Shown piece after piece: positions 17,602 to 25,844 of a stretch of 64,000 nt of DNA. The translations under genes and the position numbers were made by a program. The DNA comes from CAVTJL01 sp963752325 (GTDB lineage Bacteria; Pseudomonadota; Alphaproteobacteria; Geminicoccales; Geminicoccaceae), in NCBI GenBank assembly GCA_963752325.1, contig CAVVXU010000007.1:434001-498000 (forward strand), read 5' to 3'. The notes beneath the pieces were generated by a model. The model was not told where the DNA came from and searched no databases. It worked only from the letters and a program-made list of their open reading frames with translations. Within the stretch, counting starts at the first letter, position 1. Every line of letters starts with the position of its first letter.

Positions 17602-17900
17602 GGTGCCTAACTTCCGCGGAAGACGCGCTAGACGCGAGGGTAGTCTGCTGCGCCGCCGAAGGCCAGCCACCTTCCGCCCCCCGCCGGATTTCGTCCTGCC
17701 TCTCCCGGCGGCGATCTGGACGAGATCCTAGCAAAGCGCTAGATGATCCCTAGATTATCGGGCCTGCCGACACCATGGAAGCTCGGGCACCCAGCCAAGC
17801 TTGCTACCAGTGGCCCGTGCGCGCCATGCCGGCGCGAGCACGCGACGCGGCCTCGGCAGGCCATGCCCTCCATGACGGATGCTTCGACGGAGCTACTGCG
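17602..17900. other. intergenic region with three CTAG sites
   Basis: This divergent gap between two small genes holds no convincing ORF. Around 17728-17756 it contains an AT-richer stretch with three CTAG tetranucleotides within 30 bases, an uncommon word in most bacterial DNA. It may be a promoter or operator, but I see no clear -10/-35 pair. Confidence 0.4.
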
Positions 17901-18197
17901 ATGGCAGATGAGACGACCCAGGCCCGAGGCTCCCGCTCGCCGCTTGTCGGCCTGCTGGTCGTGGCGGAGCTGGCGGAGGGCCGCCTGGTCGGCGAGATCA
18001 TGGGCACGGCGGGCGATCTGGCCATCGTCCGGGCGCTCGACGGCAGCGAGATCCGCGGCCCCGGGCTCATGCTGCTCCGGCTCGGCAGCGTCGCCTTGCC
18101 GGGAGGAAGCTGCCGGCTGTTCCGGACGCGCGAGGAGCTGGTCGAGGCGACCGCGCCCCGGACCCCGTCGCTGGTGCTCGTTGCCTTCCAGACCTGA
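17901..18197 (+). CDS. small hypothetical protein
   Basis: A 98-residue protein from ATG 17901 (MADETTQARGSRSP), after a weak ribosome binding site. It contains LLVVAELAEGRLVGEIMGTAGDLAIVRALDG, which looks like a small beta-rich fold, and ends LVLVAFQT. No signal peptide or membrane segment and no family that I recognise. An in-frame upstream extension to 17775 exists but has poor composition. It precedes the M20 amidohydrolase gene by 227 bp. Confidence 0.45.
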   Translation: MADETTQARGSRSPLVGLLVVAELAEGRLVGEIMGTAGDLAIVRALDGSEIRGPGLMLLRLGSVALPGGSCRLFRTREELVEATAPRTPSLVLVAFQT

Positions 18198-18424
18198 CCC
18201 GGCAGCGGCGGGCGTGGTGGCGGCCGGATCGGACGCTCGAGCCCAGGTCCGGATTCGATCCGCGGCACCGCACCGAGCGCGTGACCTGGCCGCGGAGCTT
18301 GCCCTTTTATGGGGGCGGCCGCGATAAGGAGGCCCGGACCGACCACGTCCGAGGACATGGCCTTGGCGATGCTCCCTGACCAGAATGGCCGCTGCCGCTG
18401 CTGGCGACGTAGGCAGGAGGTGCC

Positions 18425-19687
18425 GTGACGCCCGCGGCGCCGCACCCCTCGCCGACCATCCTTGCCGGCGGTGCTGTGCTCATGGCGCGGCTCGATGCGC
18501 TGGCGCGCTTCTCGGACAGTCCCGAGATGCTGACGCGCCTCTATCTGACGCCGGCCTACAAGGAGGCGGCGGTCCAGGTGCAGGCGTGGATGGGCGAGGC
18601 CGGCATGGAGGCGGGCATCGACGCCGTCGGCAATGTCGTCGGCCGCTACGAGGGGACCCGGCCGGGGCTGCCCGCCCTTCTCGTGGGCTCGCACATCGAC
18701 ACGGTGCGTGATGCCGGCCGGTATGACGGCAATCTGGGCGTCCTCGCGGCGATCGAGGCGGTGGCGAGGCTGCACGCCGGCGGCGAGCGCCTGCCCTTCG
18801 CCGTCGAGGTGGTCGCGTTCGGCGACGAGGAGGGGGCGCGCTTTCCGGTGGCGCTCACCGGATCGCGGGCGGTGGCGGGGGTGCTCGACCCGGCCTCCTT
18901 GGACGCCGAGGACAATGCCGGGGTGAGCGTGCGCGAGGCGCTGCTGCGCTTCGGCGGCGATCCCTTGGCGATCCCCGGGCTGGCGCGGGCCCGGGATCGG
19001 GTGCTGGGCTATGTCGAGCTGCATATCGAGCAGGGGCCGGTGCTGGAGGCCGAGGGGCTGCCGATCGGCATCGTCACCGCCATCGCCGGCGCCTCGCGCT
19101 TCACCGTCGAGGTGGCGGGCGAGGCCGGGCACGCCGGCACGGTGCCGATGCGCCTGCGTCGGGACGCGCTCGCCGCTGCGGCCGAGATGGTTCTTCTGAT
19201 CGAGCGGACGGCCACCGAGACCGCCGATCTGGTGGCCACCGTGGGCCGCATCGAGGCGCTGCCCGGCGCTGTCAACGTCATCCCCTCGCGCGTGCGCTTC
19301 ACGCTCGACATCAGGAGCCCGAGCGATCAGGTGCGGGCCGCGGCGATCGCCGGGCTCAGGCAGGGGCTCCTCGACATCGCGAAGCGCCGGGGCGTCTCGG
19401 CGCTGCTCGACAGGACGTACGACGAGGCGGCCGCCAACTGCGCCCCATGGCTGGTGGCCCAGCTCGAGGCTGCGGTCGCGCGCGCCGGCATCCGGCCCCT
19501 GCGCCTGCCGAGCGGCGCCGGGCACGACGGCCTGGCGATGGCCCAGCTGTGCCCGATCGGCATGCTCTTCCTCCGCTGCAAGGGCGGCATCAGCCACAAT
19601 CCCGCCGAGAGCATCACGCCCGAGGATGCGGAGGTCGCGGTTCGCGTCCTCCTCGACTTCCTGCGCCACGTCGAGCCGCCCGGGTGA
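18425..19687 (+). CDS. M20 Zn-dependent hydrolase, allantoate amidohydrolase/N-carbamoyl amino acid hydrolase type
   Basis: A 420-residue two-metal amidohydrolase. The metal site is seen in GSHIDTVRDAGRYDGNLGV (His and bridging Asp), GDEEGARFPVALTGSRA (Glu pair) and the later VELHIEQGP (His). The dimerisation domain follows, and the C-terminal SGAGHDGLAMAQLCPIGMLF with NPAESI carries the last His. This wording marks the HyuC/AllC group, which acts on N-carbamoyl or ureido compounds. GTG start at 18425 after caggaggtgcc. No purine or hydantoin genes are adjacent, so the substrate is open. Confidence 0.92.
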   Translation: MTPAAPHPSPTILAGGAVLMARLDALARFSDSPEMLTRLYLTPAYKEAAVQVQAWMGEAGMEAGIDAVGNVVGRYEGTRPGLPALLVGSHIDTVRDAGRYDGNLGVLAAIEAVARLHAGGERLPFAVEVVAFGDEEGARFPVALTGSRAVAGVLDPASLDAEDNAGVSVREALLRFGGDPLAIPGLARARDRVLGYVELHIEQGPVLEAEGLPIGIVTAIAGASRFTVEVAGEAGHAGTVPMRLRRDALAAAAEMVLLIERTATETADLVATVGRIEALPGAVNVIPSRVRFTLDIRSPSDQVRAAAIAGLRQGLLDIAKRRGVSALLDRTYDEAAANCAPWLVAQLEAAVARAGIRPLRLPSGAGHDGLAMAQLCPIGMLFLRCKGGISHNPAESITPEDAEVAVRVLLDFLRHVEPPG

Positions 19688-19743
19688 CGGGTGCCCACGG
19701 TCGCGCCGAAGGAAGGGCAGGGCGACGGGAGGCCACGCCTCTT

Positions 19744-20432
19744 CCGTCATCCCACGGGTCTGACCGGGCGATCAGGTGCAGCGGTGCGATGGGACAGGAG
19801 TTGCGTCGTCCCCTGTCACCTGACCCGCCGGTCACGCCGTCGGGTGACGAGAATGCGGGGTCGGCGCGCACATACCTCTACCGTCGCCCCACGGCTCGAC
19901 CGGGGGGCCAGCGGCTCGAGGCTGGCCACGCTGATGTCGCGTCACGGCCGCCAGTTGATCCCCCGCTCAAGGCGGGGGATGACCCGGGGGCTCGGTCCGC
20001 TCTTCTGTCACGCTCCTCTGTTGCTCCTCCAACTCGGCCCTGCTCTCTCCCAGCAGCGCCTTGGCGGCTGCTCGTTCCTGTCGCCCGCGTGCTCGACGAG
20101 ACGCGAGGGCGCGCTTCTTCCGTCATCCCCCGGCTCCGACCGGGGGATCAGGTGAAACGGCGCGACGGGACAGAGTCGCATAGTCCCTGTCACCTGACCC
20201 GCCGGTCGAGCCGTCGGGTGACAAGAACAAAGACCCGCTGCCACGGCCTCTCCTTCGTCGCCCCCCGACATGATCGGGGGGCCAACGGCTCGAGGTTGGC
20301 CGCGCTGGCGTCGCGTCACGCCTCTATTGTCATCCCCCGGCTCGACCGGGGGATCAGGTGACACGGCGCGATGGGACAGGAGTCGCCTGCTCCCCGCCAC
20401 CTGACCGCCCGGTCGAGCCGGGCGGTGACAAG
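19744..20432. repeat. array of two alternating palindromic repeat modules
   Basis: Non-coding array between two genes. Module A (about 107 bp) occurs at 19744-19852, 20120-20226 and 20327-20432. It starts with a stem of the type CATCCCCCGG/CCGGGGGAT, has the core GGGACAG and ends with a second stem around CCGGTCGAGCC and GGTGACAAG. Module B (about 67 bp) occurs at 19880-19946 and 20255-20320, with the core CCAACGGCTCGAGGTTGGCC and the end GTCGCGTCACG. A solitary palindrome ATCCCCCGCT/GGCGGGGGAT is at 19959-19981. The order is A-B-palindrome-A-B-A. Such GC palindromes are known as extragenic repeats in alphaproteobacteria; function unknown. Confidence 0.8.
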
Positions 20433-20448
20433 TAAAGGCGCCCTGCCC

Positions 20449-21085
20449 CTAGGATGGCGTGGTCTTTTTGTCTTTCACTCTCCTTTTTTGCTCCTTCGCC
20501 GCCCCGACCCCGCTCTCTCCCAGCGTGGCGTGGCGGCTCTCGGCGTAGCGGAGGATCCAGTCGGCCACGTCCGGGTTGCTCCGGGCGAAGGCGAGGAGGT
20601 CCGAGACAAGCTCGGCGGCGACCGGAGTTTTCGACGCCGGGATGGAAGGCTCCCACGCGGGGGCGTCGTCGACAAACGCCGCACCGATCTCGTCCTCGGC
20701 GTGAAGCTCGGGATCGCGGTCGGTCTGTGCGCGTCGCGAGGCGGCGCAGGCGGTTTTCCGGATGGCGGCCGCGGTTGGCCTCGTAGGTAAGGAACAAAAG
20801 AGCTTTGGCGTCGCCCATGTCGGCGAGGTGCTGGAGGCTGGCGAACGCCGTCCTGATCAGCAGCTCTTCGCGCTCGTCCTCGGGCAGCTCGGCCTCGCGC
20901 CGGTGGTAGGCGACGTGTCTCTGGAACTTCTCGTCCGCGAGGAGCGAGAGAATCTCGGCCTCGTCCGTTCCCTCGTGCCTGGCGACCTCGGCGGGCGTCA
21001 TGCCGCTGGCGAGTCGCCGCGCCAGCCGCACGGTGCGGGCCGCGGGCATCGAGGCGGGGGAACGCGAGGGGTAGACGGAAGGCAT
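20449..21085 (-). CDS. hypothetical protein, frame broken near 20715
   Basis: The N-terminal half (MPSVYPSRSP to ENRLRRLATRTD) and the C-terminal half (DPELHAEDEIGAAFVDD to a Lys-rich tail and a TAG at 20449) are both codon-typical but lie in different frames. They join near 20715, where accgaccg looks like a small duplication. Joined, it has about 210 residues. Residues 28-55 (GMTPAEVARHEGTDEAEILSL) look like a helix-turn-helix as in small terminase or packaging-type proteins, but I cannot assign a family. ATG at 21085 lies eight bases after a -10 box, so the mRNA may be leaderless. Confidence 0.55.
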
Positions 21086-21093
21086 TTGCACTT

Positions 21094-21120
21094 CTTATAG
21101 GAGCAAACGCCTTCTGTCAA
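21094..21120 (-). promoter_or_regulatory. sigma70-like promoter of the hypothetical gene
   Basis: Read on the minus strand: TTGACA (21120-21115), 15 bases, then TATAAG (21099-21094). The spacer is shorter than the usual 17. The -10 box ends eight bases before the ATG at 21085 with no ribosome binding site between, which fits a leaderless transcript. Confidence 0.5.
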
Positions 21121-21148
21121 CTTCGAGTTGATGAGAGGCGCCCCTCGC

Positions 21149-21358
21149 TCAGGCGACCGGCTCGGGGCCTGGGGCGGGCGGGGTTGGGGGGACCTCCTGG
21201 GGTGGGGGCGGGTCGATCTCCGGTGGCCCGGCGGGCGGGAGATCGGGACCGATCGGCGGCTGGGCCGGGCGCTCGGGCTCTGGTGGCAGCGGCTGGATCT
21301 CGGGCTGGGGCGGCTGCGGCGGCAGCTCGTCGGGTCTCGTGGGGTCGGCAGGGGCCAC
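21149..21358 (-). CDS. short proline-rich protein
   Basis: A 69-residue frame in which nearly half the residues are Pro, with an LPP/EPP/QPP pattern from start to end (for example PQPPQPEIQPLPPEPERP). Such Pro-rich short proteins occur in alphaproteobacteria, but low-complexity GC-rich DNA also produces them by chance in several frames. It ends 63 bp before the start of the broken hypothetical gene on the same strand. No signal peptide. Confidence 0.4.
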   Translation of the reverse strand: MAPADPTRPDELPPQPPQPEIQPLPPEPERPAQPPIGPDLPPAGPPEIDPPPPQEVPPTPPAPGPEPVA

Positions 21359-21434
21359 GGCTCTAGTCCTCGTGCAATGTGGACGCTCACCCCAGAACGT
21401 CGCTGACCCGCTCGCGGCTCCCTAGTCGTCCGAC

Positions 21435-21460
21435 GGAACCTTGCCGCCCGAACAAGCGTT
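21435..21460 (+). promoter_or_regulatory. EcfG-type general stress promoter of csbD
   Basis: GGAAC (21435-21439), 17 bases, CGTT (21457-21460) matches the EcfG consensus GGAAC-N16/17-CGTT of the alphaproteobacterial general stress response. It lies 38 bp before the csbD ATG, in the correct orientation. CsbD genes are well-known members of this regulon, so the match and the context support each other. Confidence 0.8.
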
Positions 21461-21498
21461 CGTGGTGGCGCTTGGACCACGAACCATAGGAGCAGACC

Positions 21499-21678
21499 AT
21501 GTCCGGGACTACCGACAAGGTTAAGGGTACCGTCAAGGAGACCGTCGGCAAGGCGACCGGCGACAAGCACATGGAGGCCGAGGGCAAGACCGACAAGGCC
21601 AAGGGCCAGGTCAAGGATGCCGCCAAGGACGCCAAGGACGCCGCCAAGGGTGTCCGCGACAGCCTCAAGGACGAGTAA
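21499..21678 (+). CDS. csbD: CsbD-family stress protein
   Basis: A 59-residue, very hydrophilic protein starting MSGTTDKVKGTVKETVGKATG, the CsbD family pattern of Lys/Asp/Gly repeats; DAAKDAKDAAKG follows near the end. The length is normal for the family. CsbD proteins accumulate under general stress; their molecular role is not settled. The ribosome binding site is aggagcag before ATG 21499. An EcfG promoter lies upstream and a hairpin downstream, so this is a single-gene transcript. Too short for routine ORF cut-offs but clearly real. Confidence 0.92.
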   Translation: MSGTTDKVKGTVKETVGKATGDKHMEAEGKTDKAKGQVKDAAKDAKDAAKGVRDSLKDE

Positions 21679-21703
21679 GCTTTTTTCAGTTGCTTGCCCG
21701 CTG

Positions 21704-21730
21704 AGCCGCCCGGCCCCTCGCCGGGCGGCT
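21704..21730. terminator. hairpin between csbD and the STAND gene
   Basis: AGCCGCCCGG (21704-21713) pairs perfectly with CCGGGCGGCT (21721-21730) over a 7-base loop. It lies between the convergent ends of csbD and the STAND gene, so it may stop transcription from both sides. A T-run (ttttttc) is upstream of the stem as read from csbD rather than after it. Confidence 0.65.
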
Positions 21731-21775
21731 CGCGTGTCAAGCCGGCACGTGTCAAGCCGGCAGTGGAGAAGTGCT

Positions 21776-24552
21776 TCAGGGCTCGATGCCGCGCTCCCGG
21801 AGCCAAGCCTCGATCTGGGGGCGAACGGATCTTCGATTGCGCGCTGGAGAGCCAGCGAGAGAAGCGCTAGTCGTACGGCTTCTGCCTTGTCGGCTATCTC
21901 GGTCGTAGGCAAATGCCAAATTCCACAGGGCCGTGCTCTCTCCATGCCGGTCACCAATGGCACGAACGATGGAGAGAACCTGCTTGTGAAGCTCGATGCT
22001 CTCCCGAGGCTCGCCGAGGGCGAGCTTGATGAGGGCGAGAGTGCCCAATGAAGTGGCCTCGCCTCTGCTGTCGCCAATCTCGCGAGCGATGATCAGGTGT
22101 TGCTCGCAGAACTCAATGGCCCGCTCTCGTTCGCCCAAGGCGGCAAAGGCGCCACCAAGATTGCCGAGTGCGTTGCCCTCACCTCGGCGGTCGCCAGCCT
22201 CACGCGCCATGGTGCGATGCTCTTCGTGCAGCTGAATGGCCTTACGGACGCTCCCGAGAGCAGACCAAACAAGGCCAAGATTTCCAAGTGCGCCGCCCTC
22301 GGCACGGCGATCGCCGATCTCGCGGGCGATCGCCAGACTCATCTCATGATACTCTAGGGCCTTCCGAAGCTCGCCGAGCACCTTCCACGCGAGCCCGAGA
22401 TTGCCAAGCACAGTTCCCTCGCCCCGACGGTCGCCGATCTCGCGAGTGATGGTAAGATATCGGTCATAGAGGTCGATGGCGCGGCGGATCTTCCCGAGAG
22501 TTGCCCAGGCGACGCCAAGATTCCCTAGCGCGGCGCCCTCACTCCGACGGTCATGCATCGCCCGAGCGATCACGAGTTGTTGTTCGTAGCATTCGATGGC
22601 CTTCCCGGGCTCGCCGAGATCCTTCCAGGCGAGTCCCAAGTTGCCCAACGCGTTGCTCTCGCCCTGACGGTCGCCAATCTGACGCGTGACCGCGAGCTGC
22701 TGCTCGTGCAGCTCTATGGCTTTGCGCGGCTCGCTTTGGGCCGCCCACGCGAGGCCGAGATTGCCCAGCGCGGCGCTCTCTCTGCGACGATCGCCGGCCG
22801 CGCGACAGCCTTCTACGGCAGCCTCGAGCCAGCGGATTCGGACCGGCGGGGCGAGGCGTAGGTCCAAAACGTAGGCACCGGCGTTCGTGAACTCGAAGCA
22901 GAGGTTGGCAGCACGAAGGCTCTGGCGGCGGTGCGAGGCCGCCCACTCTTGAGCAGCCTCGATGTTGGTGCGTTCGCTGTCGAAGAGGGCTAGTCCAGCA
23001 AGCGTGCTCGCGGCAACCTTGTACATGCCATCGATTCTCCACAGCACGTCGAGATAGTGCTGAGCGTGCCGAAGGCATGCGTTCTCCAGACTGACGGGGT
23101 CAGCGTGCTCGCGGGCGAGGTCGCATAGCAGGTCATGGAGCCGAAAGCGCCCAGTGTCTCTGTGCTGTCAGGAGGCTGTCGGCCCGATGAGAGCGTCGAG
23201 TCGGTCCGGGTGGCGGAACTGTCCTGCTGCCAGACGGCGGCCGCTGCCTCGCGGTCGAAGCCGGCGGGGAAGACCGCCAGGAGGGCCCAGGCGTCGGCGA
23301 GCTCTCGGTCTTCCTCGTTGAGCCTGGCAAAGCTGAGCCCGAGCGCGGCTTTCACATCAATCTCAGCCTCGGGCACCGCGAGCGCTTCGAGGCGGGTGCG
23401 CTCGTCCGCCAACGCTTCCAGATAGTCCTCGACGGTCCATGACGGATGCACCTGCAAGAAGCTGCCGGCGGCCCGGAGCGCGAGGGGCAGGTGGCCGCAG
23501 CGTCGGGCGATCGTGGCGAGCGTCGCGTCGTCCGCCCTCTCGACCGGCACCATGCCGCGTAGGAGTAGAAGAGCGCTCGCCGGAGGGAGGGTCCTCAGCT
23601 CCAGGCTCCGCGCGCCCTGGAGCAGGATGCGCTGCCGCGAGGTGACGAGAAGCGCCACCGGGGCCGGCGGCAGCAGCGGCGCCACCTGTCTTCTGTCCGT
23701 GGCGTTGTCGAGCAGCAGGAGCGCGCGCTTGCCGGTGAGCGCCGCCTGATAGGCTGCTTTCAGTCGTTCCGGCTCGTCCGGTGGCCTCATGCCGGGCGAA
23801 AGAGCCTCGATGATGCGGGCCATCACGTCCTCGGGCGACAGCGGCCGCTGGCCGGTGCCCAGCATGTCGACAAAAATGCGGCCGTCGGGGAAGCGATCGG
23901 CGAGGCGGTGCGGCAGCTCGTAGGCGAGCTGGCTCTTCCCATGCCGGCCATGCCGATCGATCGCCGACACCGTCGCCCGGCCGCCGTCGCCCAGGGCTGC
24001 CGTGAGCTGCGCCAGCTCGTCGTCGCGGCCGGTGAAGTCTGGAACCGGCGGCGGCACGGTAAAGGGGGCTGGGGCCGCTGGCTCGCGCGGAAGATTATAG
24101 AGCGCCTCGCGGACCCGATCGGCCAACTCCTCGGGTGTCTTGAAGGCGAGCGAGCACGTCTCGTTGGCCAGGACGCGGGCTCGAAAAGCCTCCTGGCCCT
24201 CGTGTTGCTCGGCGGTCTCTGCAGTATAGATGCTCTTCGGCGTCGGAAAGTCCTCGGGCGCCACGAACATCAGCCTCAGGATGTCGTTGTCCACGGCCGT
24301 GTCGTACTCGATCTCGGTGATCGAGCGCGTATCGTCCGGCGGGCGCGAGCCATAGCAATGGCCGAGAATGCCGATGAAGAGCTGGCAGCTTCGGACCTTC
24401 TCCTCGCACAGCACACGTGGCGGCACCGACGCCGCCGTGAAGTCTTCCATGCGGACCGTATGAAGGCCTTCGAGACGGCGCAGCGCGTTGAACACCGCCT
24501 CGCGGTGCGGCCCGAGGTCCTTGCCGGTCGAGCTCAAGAAAACCCGCTTCAC
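21776..24552 (-). pseudogene. DUF4062-NB-ARC-TPR (STAND) signalling NTPase, interrupted by indels
   Basis: One reading of about 920 residues is recovered across small indels near 23960, 23940, 23151, 21894 and 21824. The N-terminal 95 residues are DUF4062 (FLSSTGKDL, FIGILGHCYG). The NB-ARC module follows: Walker A reads as IDRHGRHGKS, but two compensating indels would restore GMAGMGKS; then LLLLDNATD (Walker B), LLVTSRQR, LPLALRAAGSFL and RFRLHDLL. The C-terminus has about eight 40-residue TPR units (GNLGLAW..LGE..KAI). This is the architecture of signalling or conflict NTPases, some of which defend against phage. GTG start at 24552. Sequence error or real decay are both possible. Confidence 0.75.
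21900..22840 (-). repeat. about eight 120-bp tandem repeats encoding TPR units
   Basis: The 3' half of the STAND gene has a DNA period of 120 bp, each unit encoding a 40-residue TPR motif with GNLG..W..LG near its start and IA(R)EIGDRRGE near its end. Units differ at many positions, so the array is not recent. Such arrays form a superhelix that senses a ligand or partner in NB-ARC proteins. Confidence 0.75.
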
Positions 24553-24562
24553 GGGATATGGT

Positions 24563-24581
24563 CCTCCACGTCGCGTGGAGG
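24563..24581 (-). promoter_or_regulatory. hairpin covering the ribosome binding site of the STAND gene
   Basis: CCTCCACG and CGTGGAGG are perfect 8-bp arms separated by TCG. Read on the minus strand, the GGAGG of the downstream arm is the ribosome binding site, 10 bases before the GTG start at 24552. In mRNA the stem would hide this site, predicting low translation unless the hairpin is opened. Whether it is a regulatory switch or an operator for a protein is not known. Confidence 0.55.
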
Positions 24582-24720
24582 CTAGCGCAGCCGAGAAGGC
24601 CGGTCGAGGCGAGAAGCCAAAGTCGTAGTGACACGACGACGGAGCAGGCGGCTCAGGTCGAACAAGGTTTCCCTGGCCGCGCAGACGCTCCGCAGCACAG
24701 CGCGACGGCCGGGGAGAAGA

Positions 24721-24750
24721 GCGGGCGGGGACGCCGGAGCGCCCGCCCGC
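24721..24750 (-). terminator. hairpin after the HU gene
   Basis: GCGGGCGGG (24721-24729) pairs perfectly with CCCGCCCGC (24742-24750), loop 12 bases, 13 bp beyond the HU stop codon on the minus strand. No T-run follows, so termination may need Rho. Confidence 0.5.
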
Positions 24751-24762
24751 CGCGGAGGGGTG

Positions 24763-25092
24763 TCAGCCTGCCTTGCGGCGGGCCTTCGCGGGCTTGGCCG
24801 AGGCCTTCTTGCCCGAATCGCCGGCCACGGCATCGCGCAGCCGCTTGCCGACCTTGAAGCGCACCGCCTTGGTGGGCGGGATGGTCAGGGCCTCGCCGGT
24901 GCGGAGGTTGCGGCCGGCGCGCTCGCCGCGCTGCTGCACCTCGAAGCGCCCGAAGCCGACAATGTTGACCTCCTCCCCCTTGGCGAGCGTGGACTTGATC
25001 CGCTCCAATGCAGCCCGGACGACCTTGTCCGTGGTCGACTTCTGCTGCTCGGTATCGTGGGCGACGGCGTCAATGAGCTCCGGCAGGATCAC
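24763..25092 (-). CDS. HU/IHF-family DNA-binding protein
   Basis: A 109-residue protein. The HU core is clear: LPELIDAVAHDTEQQKSTTDKVV, then KGEEVNIVGFGRFEVQQRGERAGRNLRTGEALTIPPTKAVRFKVGK, the beta-arm region with the conserved R-N-P-x-T-G replaced by RNLRTG. A Lys/Ala-rich tail (KKASAKPAKARRKAG) extends past the normal end, adding DNA-binding charge. I chose GTG 25092, seven bases after gggag; a longer form to 25158 has no good start site. Single-gene unit, probably constitutive. Confidence 0.88.
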   Translation of the reverse strand: MILPELIDAVAHDTEQQKSTTDKVVRAALERIKSTLAKGEEVNIVGFGRFEVQQRGERAGRNLRTGEALTIPPTKAVRFKVGKRLRDAVAGDSGKKASAKPAKARRKAG

Positions 25093-25844
25093 TTCAGGCT
25101 CCCTTTCAGTCTTCGTACGGTTTATCGCGGGAGACGATCTTCGCGCCAACAACCGCATGAAAGGCGCGTATCATCACCGGCTGCACAATGGAAGCCCCAA
25201 ATCGCCTGACCTGTCACAAGAAACGGGCCATGCGGCCACTTGATGGCATGAATAGCCGGCCGACGAGCGTCAATGAGGCCCCCGACGGCGACAGAAGCCG
25301 GCCAATGGCGGAGCTGGCCTGTCCCATGTCTGCATCGCAGCACGGCCCGAGCGGCCGGGTTGTCGCCGGCGGCCATGGTCCCGATGGCCGAGGGCAAAGA
25401 TGCCGGCCGGGGACCATGCCCGGCGATGCCGCCCTCCCGGATCGCCGCCGCTGCGAATACTTGTGGCGCCCTCTCGATTCGGACGTTCCATCTCGGGGCC
25501 TCCCCGATGGGCCTCGGAGGCGCATGCCGGGCAAGGACCAAGCTGTTGGCGGGATTGTGGTTTTGACGCCGGATCGGTGCCCGGACGGGCGGAAGGCAGG
25601 AAAGAAAAGCGGCTGTGGATGAGCGGCCCGGTGAGTGGCTGCACGAAACACGCCTCTCCTGCTACGATGCGCGGCACGCCGTCCTGCTTCCCTGGATACG
25701 GCCCGATCTCCGCCCGTTTTGGATGGCCGGGGTGGTGGGTGCGATCCGGGGCCGGGTGGGATGGGCGCTGGAGGTCAAGACAAACGCCGAGGCGCATGCC
25801 CCGTGAAGCGGCCACGGGGCGCGCCCGATAAGGGAGACCAGACC
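25093..25844. other. 752-bp stretch without a convincing gene
   Basis: Several ORFs overlap here on both strands, none with a recognisable domain. The best candidate is a 63-codon frame at 25615-25806 on the plus strand (starting MDERPGEWLHETRLSCYD), with moderate third-position GC and a weak ribosome binding site, directly before glgC. I do not call it a gene. The stretch must hold the promoters for HU (minus) and glgC (plus); I cannot mark clear boxes. Confidence 0.4.

Noticed and set aside
17804..19750. 648-codon ORF on the minus strand opposite the M20 hydrolase
   Set aside because: Antisense of a gene with an intact metal site; no ribosome binding site.
19744..20432. Possible CRISPR array
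   Set aside because: Repeat units are 67-107 bp, palindromic at both ends and not regularly spaced with unique spacers; no cas genes.
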